Source: Actinomycetota bacterium
Lineage (GTDB): Bacteria > Actinomycetota > Actinomycetes > Nanopelagicales > Nanopelagicaceae
Direction of reading: 5' to 3'
Length of the DNA: 8,652 bases
NCBI GenBank assembly: GCA_013205455.1
Contig: JABMMO010000013.1
Location: forward strand, 1 to 8,652
The notes beneath the pieces are model-generated. The model was given only the letters and a program-made list of their open reading frames with translations. It was not told where the DNA came from and did no database searches. A program made the translations under genes and the position numbers. Below are positions 1 through 6,100 of the stretch, one piece after another (position 1 is the first letter of the stretch; every line of letters starts with the position of its first letter).

Positions 1-789
1 CCTTATTTTGGTGACGGTTCTACATTTGGAATGAAACTACATTATGCAGTAGAAACTGAAGCTCTCGGAACTGGCGGTGCTATTAAAAATGCCAGCAAAG
101 TTTTGAATTTGCAACCTGGAGATTTGGTTGTCATTTTTAACGGAGATGTACTTAGCGGCCATGATTTAACCGCCCAGATTAATTTTCACAGGAATTCTAA
201 AGCTGCAGTAACTTTATTTCTTATTGAAGTAGCAGATGCTCGGGCATTTGGGTGTGTGCCGCTGGATGGCGATAAAAACGTGCTCGCATTTTTGGAGAAA
301 ATGGATAGCCCAGTAACCAACTTGATTAATGCCGGATGCTACATTTTTGATAGTTCAGTATTTGAAATGATTCCTGCGGATATTGTGATTAGCGTGGAAC
401 GCGAAACTTTTCCAGACTTATTAAAGCGAGGTCTAACCGTTAAAGGATATGTAGATCAAAGTTATTGGTTAGATATTGGTACACCAGCGGCTCTAATTAC
501 CGCCTCTCAAGATTTAATCACCAAGAAATTGCAATCGCCGGCCACTCCCGAAAATGATGGGAAGGCATTGATTGCGCCCGATGTAACTATGGGAAAGTCG
601 ACAAAAATTGTAGGCGGCTCAGTAATTTCTAAGGGTGTAGTTATCGGCGAAAATTGCGAAATTATTGGATCAATAATTTTTGCAGGTGCGAAAATAGCTG
701 ATAATTGCCGCATAATTAATGGAATTGTGGCTCCAAATTCGCAAATTACGGCTAACACCGTGGCCACCTCGGAAATAATTGGATATTGA
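1..789 (+). CDS. manC: Mannose-1-phosphate guanylyltransferase (NDP-sugar pyrophosphorylase family), 5' end missing
   Basis: This enzyme most likely forms GDP-mannose from mannose-1-phosphate and GTP in the cytoplasm, supplying activated mannose for envelope glycans. The reading frame is open from base 1 (Pro-Tyr-Phe-Gly-Asp-Gly...), so the ATG at 31 is an internal methionine and the gene begins upstream; the N-terminal nucleotide-binding GxGTRLxPLT motif lies outside the window. Visible family signatures are EALGTGGA (58-81), FNGDV with the metal-binding Asp (codon 145-147), a FGCVP strand, INAGCYIF, SVERETFP and YWLDIGTP. The last 80 or so residues are rich in hexapeptide-like turns (IAPDVTMG, VVIGENCEI, AKIADNCRI), indicating a left-handed beta-helix tail. 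The signature pattern matches actinobacterial ManC, and phosphomannomutase downstream supports mannose over glucose. A glucose-1-phosphate thymidylyl- or uridylyltransferase remains a less likely alternative. 262 residues are visible before the TGA stop. Confidence 0.85.
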   Translation, partial: PYFGDGSTFGMKLHYAVETEALGTGGAIKNASKVLNLQPGDLVVIFNGDVLSGHDLTAQINFHRNSKAAVTLFLIEVADARAFGCVPLDGDKNVLAFLEKMDSPVTNLINAGCYIFDSSVFEMIPADIVISVERETFPDLLKRGLTVKGYVDQSYWLDIGTPAALITASQDLITKKLQSPATPENDGKALIAPDVTMGKSTKIVGGSVISKGVVIGENCEIIGSIIFAGAKIADNCRIINGIVAPNSQITANTVATSEIIGY

Positions 790-825
790 CACAGTAAAAA
801 CCTTTCGATTTTCGTCGAATCTGAC

Positions 826-854
826 TTGACTCAAACGAATAACAAGCGTGTAAT
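826..854 (+). promoter_or_regulatory. Putative vegetative sigma factor promoter for whiB
   Basis: A TTGACT -35 box (826-831) is followed by exactly 17 bases and a TGTAAT -10 box (849-854). Each box matches the bacterial housekeeping consensus in five of six positions. Transcription would begin near 861, giving a leader of about 46 bases before whiB. The site lies in the only sizeable gap upstream of whiB and follows the manC-like stop, so it probably defines the start of the whiB-glycosyltransferase-DUF5719 transcript. It is predicted from sequence only. Confidence 0.6.
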
Positions 855-866
855 TCTCCTAGTAGC

Positions 867-883
867 GCTGCCGGAGCGGTGGC
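867..883 (+). promoter_or_regulatory. Small GC-rich hairpin in the whiB leader
   Basis: GCTGCCG (867-873) can pair with CGGTGGC (877-883) across a GAG loop, giving seven pairs of which two are G-U wobbles. A competing fold pairs CGCT (866-869) with AGCG (875-878). The element lies between the predicted transcription start and the ribosome binding site in otherwise AT-rich sequence. It has no T-tract, so it is not an intrinsic terminator. It could stabilise the leader or be chance; no function is known. Confidence 0.3.
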
Positions 884-893
884 CCATCCATTT

Positions 894-899
894 AGGAGA
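894..899 (+). promoter_or_regulatory. Ribosome binding site of whiB
   Basis: AGGAGA lies 7 bases before the ATG at 907, a near-ideal Shine-Dalgarno sequence and spacing that fixes the whiB start. Confidence 0.75.
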
Positions 900-906
900 T
901 CTATAG

Positions 907-1197
907 ATGTCTGAACTACGCCGAGTTGAATATCCAAATAGCGGCCCCAGCATCCAACTAGGAAATGGCGAGATAGTTGAACTATCTTGGCAAGAGCGCT
1001 CACTCTGCGCTCAGACTGACCCAGAAGCTTTCTTCCCTGAAAAAGGCGGATCCACTAGAGAAGCCAAGCGCGTTTGCATGTCGTGCGAAGTTCGCTCAGA
1101 ATGTCTCGAGTACGCGCTAGCTCACGATGAGAGATTTGGGATCTGGGGCGGATTATCCGAACGCGAACGGCGCAGATTGAAACGACGTCCAGCGTAA
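907..1197 (+). CDS. whiB: WhiB-family iron-sulfur transcriptional regulator (WhiB/WhiB2/WhmD type)
   Basis: WhiB proteins bind a [4Fe-4S] cluster and usually act with the primary sigma factor to control transcription; the WhiB2/WhmD subgroup is tied to septation and cell division or sporulation in Mycobacterium and Streptomyces. The 96-residue protein has the four cluster cysteines at C34, C57, C60 and C66 (C-x22-C-x2-C-x5-C), the beta-turn motif GIWGG at 78-82, and a basic C-terminal DNA-contact tail (ERERRRLKRR, 85-94). The segments SWQERSLCAQTDPEAFFPEK and STREAKRVC closely resemble what I recall of the WhiB/WhiB2 subgroup rather than other WhiB paralogues. The ATG is chosen from the AGGAGA site upstream. 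A 34-base gap separates it from the glycosyltransferase gene, so the two are probably co-transcribed. The target genes cannot be deduced from this window. Confidence 0.95.
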   Translation: MSELRRVEYPNSGPSIQLGNGEIVELSWQERSLCAQTDPEAFFPEKGGSTREAKRVCMSCEVRSECLEYALAHDERFGIWGGLSERERRRLKRRPA

Positions 1198-1231
1198 CTT
1201 CAACTTTAGTGCCAAGGGTGGTGCAAACACT

Positions 1232-4200
1232 ATGGCAAGCAATCCAGATGAATTAATCCAATATGTAACTGCTGTTTTGGTTACGCATGACGGTGCAACT
1301 TGGATTACCGAAGTGGTTGCAGCGCTAACTTCACAATCAAGAAAAATCGATCGCTTAATTGCAATTGATACCGATTCAAAAGATGAATCAGCTAAAAAAT
1401 TACGAAGCGCAGGCATCACAACGCTTTCAATGTCGCGCGGTACCGGTTTTGGTGATGCGATTGATGAAGCCCTTCGCAAATTGCCATCGAAGAATTCTGA
1501 AACTGTAACTGAATGGATTTGGTTAATTCATGATGATTCCGCACCTGCGAAAAGTGCGTTAGCCGAATTATTAACTGCGATTGAGAATCGGCCTACAGTT
1601 GCAATAGCTGGACCAAAAATAAAAGGCTGGCACGATCGAAATCACTTACTAGAAATTGGCGTCAGCATTGCTGGAAACGGCGCGCGCTGGACCGGACTTG
1701 AATATCGTGAACAAGATCAAGGTCAGCGCGATGGCATTAAAGATGAGTTAGCAGTAAGCACTGCTGGCGCTTTAATTCGCAGAGATGTCTATGAGGAGCT
1801 AGGTGGTTTAGATCCGAACCTTTCACTTTTCCGGGATGACGTTGATTTTGGCTGGCGCGCTAATGTTGCTGGCCACGCAGTCATATCGGTATCCAACGCA
1901 GTCATCTTTCATGCCGAAGCGGCTGCCTCTGAACGGCGCTCGGTAGATGTATCTGAGGCATTTTTACATCGCCCGTTACTGCTTGATCGCAGAAATGCTG
2001 CATATGTAATTTTGGCTAACTCATCTAATTGGTTGCTACCAATTCTTGGCCTCCAATTATTTGCTTCTGCGTTAGCGCGAGCAATTGGTTATTTATTTGC
2101 AAAACTTCCCGGTTATGCAGCAGATGAAATTGCTGCAGTTGGTTTGTTGATTATTCGACCTAATCTAATTTTTCAAGCGCGAAAAAACCGAAAAAAGACG
2201 CGGTTACTATCACCGAGAACTGTTGCACGCTTTGTACCACCACGGGGCAGCCAATTGCGGTTAGCGATTGAACGCTCCCGCGCTGTCATAACTCGCTTTG
2301 GGGAGAGTCGCAAATCCGCCGAAGAATTAAGTGAATTGACACTGCCTACAATTGATTTAGGCAATGAAGATGCAGAAGAAGTAGATAATTCACCGCAACA
2401 ATTTATAAAAATTCGAGCGCTATTAAAACGTCCGATATATCCGTTGACGTTATTAATTTTGATTTTAACTCTGATTGCATCACGAAATCGTTTTGGCTCG
2501 CTAGCTGGGGGTGCGCTCTCAACTGCACCTGCAAGCGCTTTTGATTTATTTAAAAAGTACATAGATTCATGGCACCCAATTGGGCTTGGCTCAAGCTCAA
2601 GTGCGCCGCCTTGGATTTTTCTCTTAGCACTCTCATCAATAGCGTTATTGGGTAATATAAAATTATTAATCGCATTGCTTTTCATTTTTGCAGTTCCACT
2701 CGCTCTAATATTTATCTATCGGCTGGCTCGAAAAATAACCGAATCGCGCACTATCGCTTTTATGGCTGCCATGCTTTATGCATTTTCGCCTCCAGTATTA
2801 GGAGCGGTCAATACCGGATCTTTTGGCACACTTTTTGTAGCGCTGATTGCTCCATTCTTTTTTACCAACCTGATTTCACGGCGTGATTTAAGATCACATT
2901 CATGGGAGAAATTAGCCGCCTTCGCACTTTTTGATACTTTCATTTTAATTTTTGCACCATCAGCTTTTCTAGCTATATTTTTCTGGCAATTGACTCGCTC
3001 GCTCCCCGAGATAATAAAATTATTACGAGCAGTTAAAACTCGGATTGAGTTCTTTGAAGTTTATAAAGCTTTGATAATTAAATTGACTTTCTTACTTTTA
3101 ACGCCACTCGTGCTGACTCTGCCGTGGTCACTAAATTTGATTCGAAACCCATCGCGCTTCTTACTCAATCCCGGAATTCCGGTACCTGGGGGCAGTGCGC
3201 TGAGCACTTTGTTAACGAATCCAGGTGGATTTACCAGCTTGCCATTTTGGATTATCTCGCCAGCTTTGGCATTTGCAGTTGTCGCGTTATTTAGCGCTAA
3301 GAGTCGTGAGTATGGCGAGTTGGCAGTATTTATGATCGGTTTTGCGCTGCTCACAAATGTTTTTCTAATCACCGGGAATGGCGTTTCGGCGTATTTTCAT
3401 ACTTGGTCCGGCAGTATTTTAACGTTAGCAACACTAAGTGCAATTTTTGCTGGAATAAATCTTTCAGATAACCATATCCCGCGATTATCCAGGGCACATT
3501 TTAATTTTCGACATATTTTGCTCTTTGCAATTTCATTCCTGTCGGTGGCTTATTTAACACTCACCACATCATGGTGGGTTTCAAGTGGTGCTGATTCACA
3601 AGTAAGTGCGAGTCACCTTTCACGCCTGCCAGCATTCTTAAGTGCTGGCGGACAAACTGATGAGCGCTACAAAACTTTAGTTCTATATAAAGAAAGAGAA
3701 GTGCTTAATTATTTCATTGCAAGAGATGCGAGCATTGAATTGGGAGATCCAGATTTAACGTTCAGTTCAAGTAAAATAGTGGATGATTCAATTAAGAATT
3801 TGGTTAATGGAAGTGGCGTAACCAGTAGTAAATATTTAGGGGAGTTTGGAATTAAATTTGTTTTCATGGCAAATCCCGTTGATAACGAAGTAGTTCGAAC
3901 TATCGACGGTATTGGTGGCTTTACTCGACTCTCTGCAACTCGAGATGGTATTTCTTGGAAGATTGGTAGCGCGCATAACCGAATCTCATATATTTCAAAT
4001 TCCGATGGATTGGTAGGGATGGTCAGCGGCGCTGTTGGAACGCAATCAACAGTTCCAGGCGCTGGCACCGTCGTGATTGGCGAAAATTTTGATAGCAGTT
4101 GGAAACTTTTGTTAAACGGTTCAGCGATGAAATTACTTAAAAATGAATCTGGTATGCCAGAATTTAAAGTGCCAAGCGCTGGTGATGTAATCATTTATCA

Positions 4201-4321
4201 TGATGGAACTTCAAGAAGAGCCTGGATTTCACTTCAAGCAATTCTGGCAATTTTTATAATCGTGCTCGCAACTCCTGGCCGAAGACGCAAACGAGAATTT
4301 GCGGATGAGGAGTTAGCATGA
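1232..4321 (+). CDS. Large membrane glycosyltransferase: GT2 (GT-A) domain fused to a polytopic GT-C-like half
   Basis: The predicted 1029-residue protein probably transfers sugar in cell-envelope glycan assembly; donor and acceptor are unknown. Residues about 11-235 form a family 2 GT-A domain: AVLVTHDG strand (14-21), IDTDSKD (45-51), WLIHDDSAP with the likely metal-binding Asp pair D101/D102, and RDDVDFGWR (201-209) carrying the expected catalytic acidic residues. One or two hydrophobic segments follow near 257-290, then a charged linker (about 315-395). From 401 to about 778 there are roughly ten hydrophobic helices. The first outer loop contains DSWHPIGLG (445-453), resembling the loop after helix 1 in GT-C arabinosyl/mannosyltransferases. 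Residues about 780-995 form a soluble, probably extracytoplasmic domain ending in an ENFDSSWK (951-958) beta motif, then a last helix (997-1013) and a basic GRRRKR tail. The start follows a weak AAGGGTGG site (1214-1221). It ends in an ATGA overlap with the DUF5719 gene. GDP-mannose as donor is inference from the flanking mannose genes. Confidence 0.8.
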   Translation: MASNPDELIQYVTAVLVTHDGATWITEVVAALTSQSRKIDRLIAIDTDSKDESAKKLRSAGITTLSMSRGTGFGDAIDEALRKLPSKNSETVTEWIWLIHDDSAPAKSALAELLTAIENRPTVAIAGPKIKGWHDRNHLLEIGVSIAGNGARWTGLEYREQDQGQRDGIKDELAVSTAGALIRRDVYEELGGLDPNLSLFRDDVDFGWRANVAGHAVISVSNAVIFHAEAAASERRSVDVSEAFLHRPLLLDRRNAAYVILANSSNWLLPILGLQLFASALARAIGYLFAKLPGYAADEIAAVGLLIIRPNLIFQARKNRKKTRLLSPRTVARFVPPRGSQLRLAIERSRAVITRFGESRKSAEELSELTLPTIDLGNEDAEEVDNSPQQFIKIRALLKRPIYPLTLLILILTLIASRNRFGSLAGGALSTAPASAFDLFKKYIDSWHPIGLGSSSSAPPWIFLLALSSIALLGNIKLLIALLFIFAVPLALIFIYRLARKITESRTIAFMAAMLYAFSPPVLGAVNTGSFGTLFVALIAPFFFTNLISRRDLRSHSWEKLAAFALFDTFILIFAPSAFLAIFFWQLTRSLPEIIKLLRAVKTRIEFFEVYKALIIKLTFLLLTPLVLTLPWSLNLIRNPSRFLLNPGIPVPGGSALSTLLTNPGGFTSLPFWIISPALAFAVVALFSAKSREYGELAVFMIGFALLTNVFLITGNGVSAYFHTWSGSILTLATLSAIFAGINLSDNHIPRLSRAHFNFRHILLFAISFLSVAYLTLTTSWWVSSGADSQVSASHLSRLPAFLSAGGQTDERYKTLVLYKEREVLNYFIARDASIELGDPDLTFSSSKIVDDSIKNLVNGSGVTSSKYLGEFGIKFVFMANPVDNEVVRTIDGIGGFTRLSATRDGISWKIGSAHNRISYISNSDGLVGMVSGAVGTQSTVPGAGTVVIGENFDSSWKLLLNGSAMKLLKNESGMPEFKVPSAGDVIIYHDGTSRRAWISLQAILAIFIIVLATPGRRRKREFADEELA
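4307..4312 (+). promoter_or_regulatory. Ribosome binding site of the DUF5719 gene, inside the glycosyltransferase gene
   Basis: GAGGAG lies 5 bases before the ATG at 4318, within the last codons of the glycosyltransferase. With the ATGA overlap at 4318-4321 this allows both fresh initiation and re-initiation by terminating ribosomes, which would keep the two products at a linked ratio. Confidence 0.7.
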
Positions 4322-5631
4322 AGAAATATGGTTTATTGCCTTATTTATCATTTCTGGTAATCACTTTTCTGGTTGCGACTTCATGGACTGTAGAAACCAA
4401 ACAAGTTGAATTCACAGAGAGCTATCCCGCCACCGTCTGTCCGGCTTCGGCAAATTCGGGAAGTGAAGTTGCGCTGTTACCAAATAAGAATTTAAAGGTT
4501 AGAGATATTGCTACTGGAAAAACTGCGCTTAAGTTTAGAAAACCAGGGAGCAATTCACCGACTATCACTGCAAATCCAATGCTGATCACGGGCAACCCCG
4601 CAACTACCGCGGTAATTCAAAGTAAAGGTTCGTCTTGGACTGGTGCCGCAATTTGCAATGCAGGAATTGCGGATTCCTGGTTTGTCGGCGGTTCTGGTGG
4701 TGTAACAAGTCACTCTGTACTTTCTATTGTCAACAGTGGTCTAAATGAAGCCATCGTTGATATCTCGGCCTATAGCGAAAAAACTGGAGTAGTGACTCGT
4801 GCGATAACTATAAAGTCGAACTTACAAATTAATATTCGGTTAGATTCACTTGCGCCTGGTTCTGAATATACGGTTTTACATTTACAAACTAGATCTGGTC
4901 GGGTAACAAGTTATTTATTTGACGAGCGCAAAAAAGGTTTGAAATTTTATGGTGGCGATTTTGTCAACTCGCAATCTGCGCCAAAAACCAACTTATCAAT
5001 TGCTGGAATAATTACAAACCCAGGGAAAAACGGGAAAATTACGCACTCAGTCAGATTATTAGCACCATTTGATTCAAACGCAAACGTTAATCTGCAAGTT
5101 CTTGCAAGCGATGGGGTATTTACGCCAGTAGGTTTTGATTCAATCAATCTGAAAGCTGGTGTTGTAAAGGAGCTTCCGCTCAATATTGATTTAGGAAAAT
5201 CAGCGATTGGCGTAAAGGTGACCAGCGACCAACCAATTGTTGCAAGCGTCTATACATATGTAGAAAGCAAAGCCTCAAGAGATTTTATTTGGAGTACTCC
5301 AAGCGGCAATCTAACAAAAGTTTCACTAAATATTGATGGGTTAGAGCCAACCTTGACACTGACTGGATCTGCAATAGATATAAACATTAAATGGAGCAGC
5401 GCTTCGGGAAAGTCATTCAGTAAAATAGTTCACGCAAGTGACCTAATTAACTGGAAAGTTCCACCAAACACTCGTCTGATTGAGATTACTTCACTACCAA
5501 ACAAGCTTCCTTTGGAAGGTGCTGGGTTTATTTGGCGCTCTACTGCTGGAATTGCATTTTTACCCTTTAAAACTGGATCAACTTTAGAAAGTTCCAGTCT
5601 GCCAATTTCAAATATCGCGATTATTTCCTAG
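4318..5631 (+). CDS. Exported or membrane-anchored DUF5719-family protein
   Basis: This 437-residue protein has no known biochemical role. A short basic start (MKK) and a hydrophobic stretch at about 5-22 form a signal peptide or N-terminal anchor; there is no cysteine just after it, so it is not a lipoprotein. The remainder is outside the membrane and looks almost entirely beta-strand, with repeated strand-turn patterns such as SVLSIVNSGLNEAIVDISAY (133-152) and SIAGIITNPGKNGKITHSV (227-245), resembling tandem immunoglobulin-like modules. Only two cysteines exist, C41 and C113, which could form a disulfide. The assignment to DUF5719 rests on recalled features of the family: a CP motif after the anchor, NSG/NPG turns, and position directly behind this type of glycosyltransferase. 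The ATGA overlap with the glycosyltransferase suggests the two act together at the cell surface, perhaps as a partner or polymer-binding subunit; that role is inference. Confidence 0.7.
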   Translation: MKKYGLLPYLSFLVITFLVATSWTVETKQVEFTESYPATVCPASANSGSEVALLPNKNLKVRDIATGKTALKFRKPGSNSPTITANPMLITGNPATTAVIQSKGSSWTGAAICNAGIADSWFVGGSGGVTSHSVLSIVNSGLNEAIVDISAYSEKTGVVTRAITIKSNLQINIRLDSLAPGSEYTVLHLQTRSGRVTSYLFDERKKGLKFYGGDFVNSQSAPKTNLSIAGIITNPGKNGKITHSVRLLAPFDSNANVNLQVLASDGVFTPVGFDSINLKAGVVKELPLNIDLGKSAIGVKVTSDQPIVASVYTYVESKASRDFIWSTPSGNLTKVSLNIDGLEPTLTLTGSAIDINIKWSSASGKSFSKIVHASDLINWKVPPNTRLIEITSLPNKLPLEGAGFIWRSTAGIAFLPFKTGSTLESSSLPISNIAIIS

Positions 5632-5695
5632 CGTTATTGGAATTAGCCAAGAGTTCTGGCGCGAGTAAATCCCAGCTTTTGGAGAGTTGACCTAC

Positions 5696-5701
5696 TAATC
5701 T
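5696..5701 (+). promoter_or_regulatory. Putative -10 element of a leaderless promoter for the DUF3499 gene
   Basis: TAATCT fits the actinobacterial TANNNT -10 pattern and lies at -12 to -7 if transcription begins at the A of the ATG at 5708. No Shine-Dalgarno sequence sits at a usable distance (the nearest, GGAGAG at 5681-5686, ends 21 bases before the ATG), and the frame is closed by TAA at 5696-5698, so no upstream start is possible. No convincing -35 box is present, which is common for mycobacterial-type promoters. This is a prediction from spacing only. Confidence 0.45.
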
Positions 5702-5707
5702 TTCGGT

Positions 5708-6100
5708 ATGACTTCTAGCGACTCGTCGACTGCACATACACGTGCATTGAATCGAACTTGTTCGAGGTCTGGCTGTCGCAAAAACGCTATCAAAACTCTA
5801 ACTTATATTTATTCAGATTCAACAGCAGTACTTGGGCCGCTCGCAACTTATGCGGAACCGCACGCATATGATTTATGTGAGACTCATAGCGAAAAGATGA
5901 CTGTCCCAATGGGTTGGACCGTTTTGCAACATACTCCTGATGCAAAAATCGCTGGACCTAGTGATGATGATTTGATGGCAATCGCAGATGCAATTCGAAA
6001 CGTTGGTAAGAGTGAAAGCAGAGAAGGTCAAGTTGTAGCTAAGCAAGTGCCACAACAAGAAGTTGGTCGACGAGGGCATTTACGCGTTCTACCTTCATGA
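5708..6100 (+). CDS. DUF3499-family small zinc-ribbon-like protein
   Basis: This is a 130-residue soluble protein of unknown function, conserved in actinobacteria next to manB. Family signatures are a paired-cysteine N-terminus (C18-x4-C23), the core IYSDSTAVLGPLATYAEPHA (34-53), a second ligand pair C57-x2-H60, and the C-terminal GRRGHLRVLP block. The C-x4-C ... C-x2-H arrangement suggests one structural zinc site. No transmembrane segment or enzyme motif is visible. The ATG at 5708 is the only start before the in-frame TAA at 5696; it gives about 15 more residues ahead of the first cysteine than I expect for the family, so a downstream TTG at 5747 is a conceivable alternative, though it has no ribosome binding site. 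The stop codon overlaps the manB start (ATGA at 6097-6100), implying linked translation. Confidence 0.85.
   Translation: MTSSDSSTAHTRALNRTCSRSGCRKNAIKTLTYIYSDSTAVLGPLATYAEPHAYDLCETHSEKMTVPMGWTVLQHTPDAKIAGPSDDDLMAIADAIRNVGKSESREGQVVAKQVPQQEVGRRGHLRVLPS

Noticed and set aside
31..33. ATG at 31 as the start of the first gene.
   Set aside because: The frame is open to base 1 and the ten residues before it (including YFGDGS) belong to the conserved ManC domain, so the gene is cut by the window edge.
804..821. Inverted repeat TTCGA...TCGAA after the manC-like stop, considered as an intrinsic terminator.
   Set aside because: The stem has only five pairs, is AT-rich and is not followed by a T-tract; it overlaps the region just before the whiB promoter and is likely chance.
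2173..2685. Long open frame on the - strand (170 codons) inside the glycosyltransferase gene.
   Set aside because: It lies wholly opposite strongly supported coding sequence, has no recognisable motif and is composed of low-complexity Ser/Asn/Ile-rich sequence typical of a shadow frame.
3709..4194. Open frame on the - strand (161 codons) opposite the outer domain of the glycosyltransferase.
   Set aside because: No domain, signal or ribosome binding site was recognised, and the opposite strand is confidently coding.
5646..5660. GCCA/TGGC inverted repeat after the DUF5719 stop, considered as a terminator.
   Set aside because: Four-pair stem with a 7-base loop and no T-tract; too weak to call.
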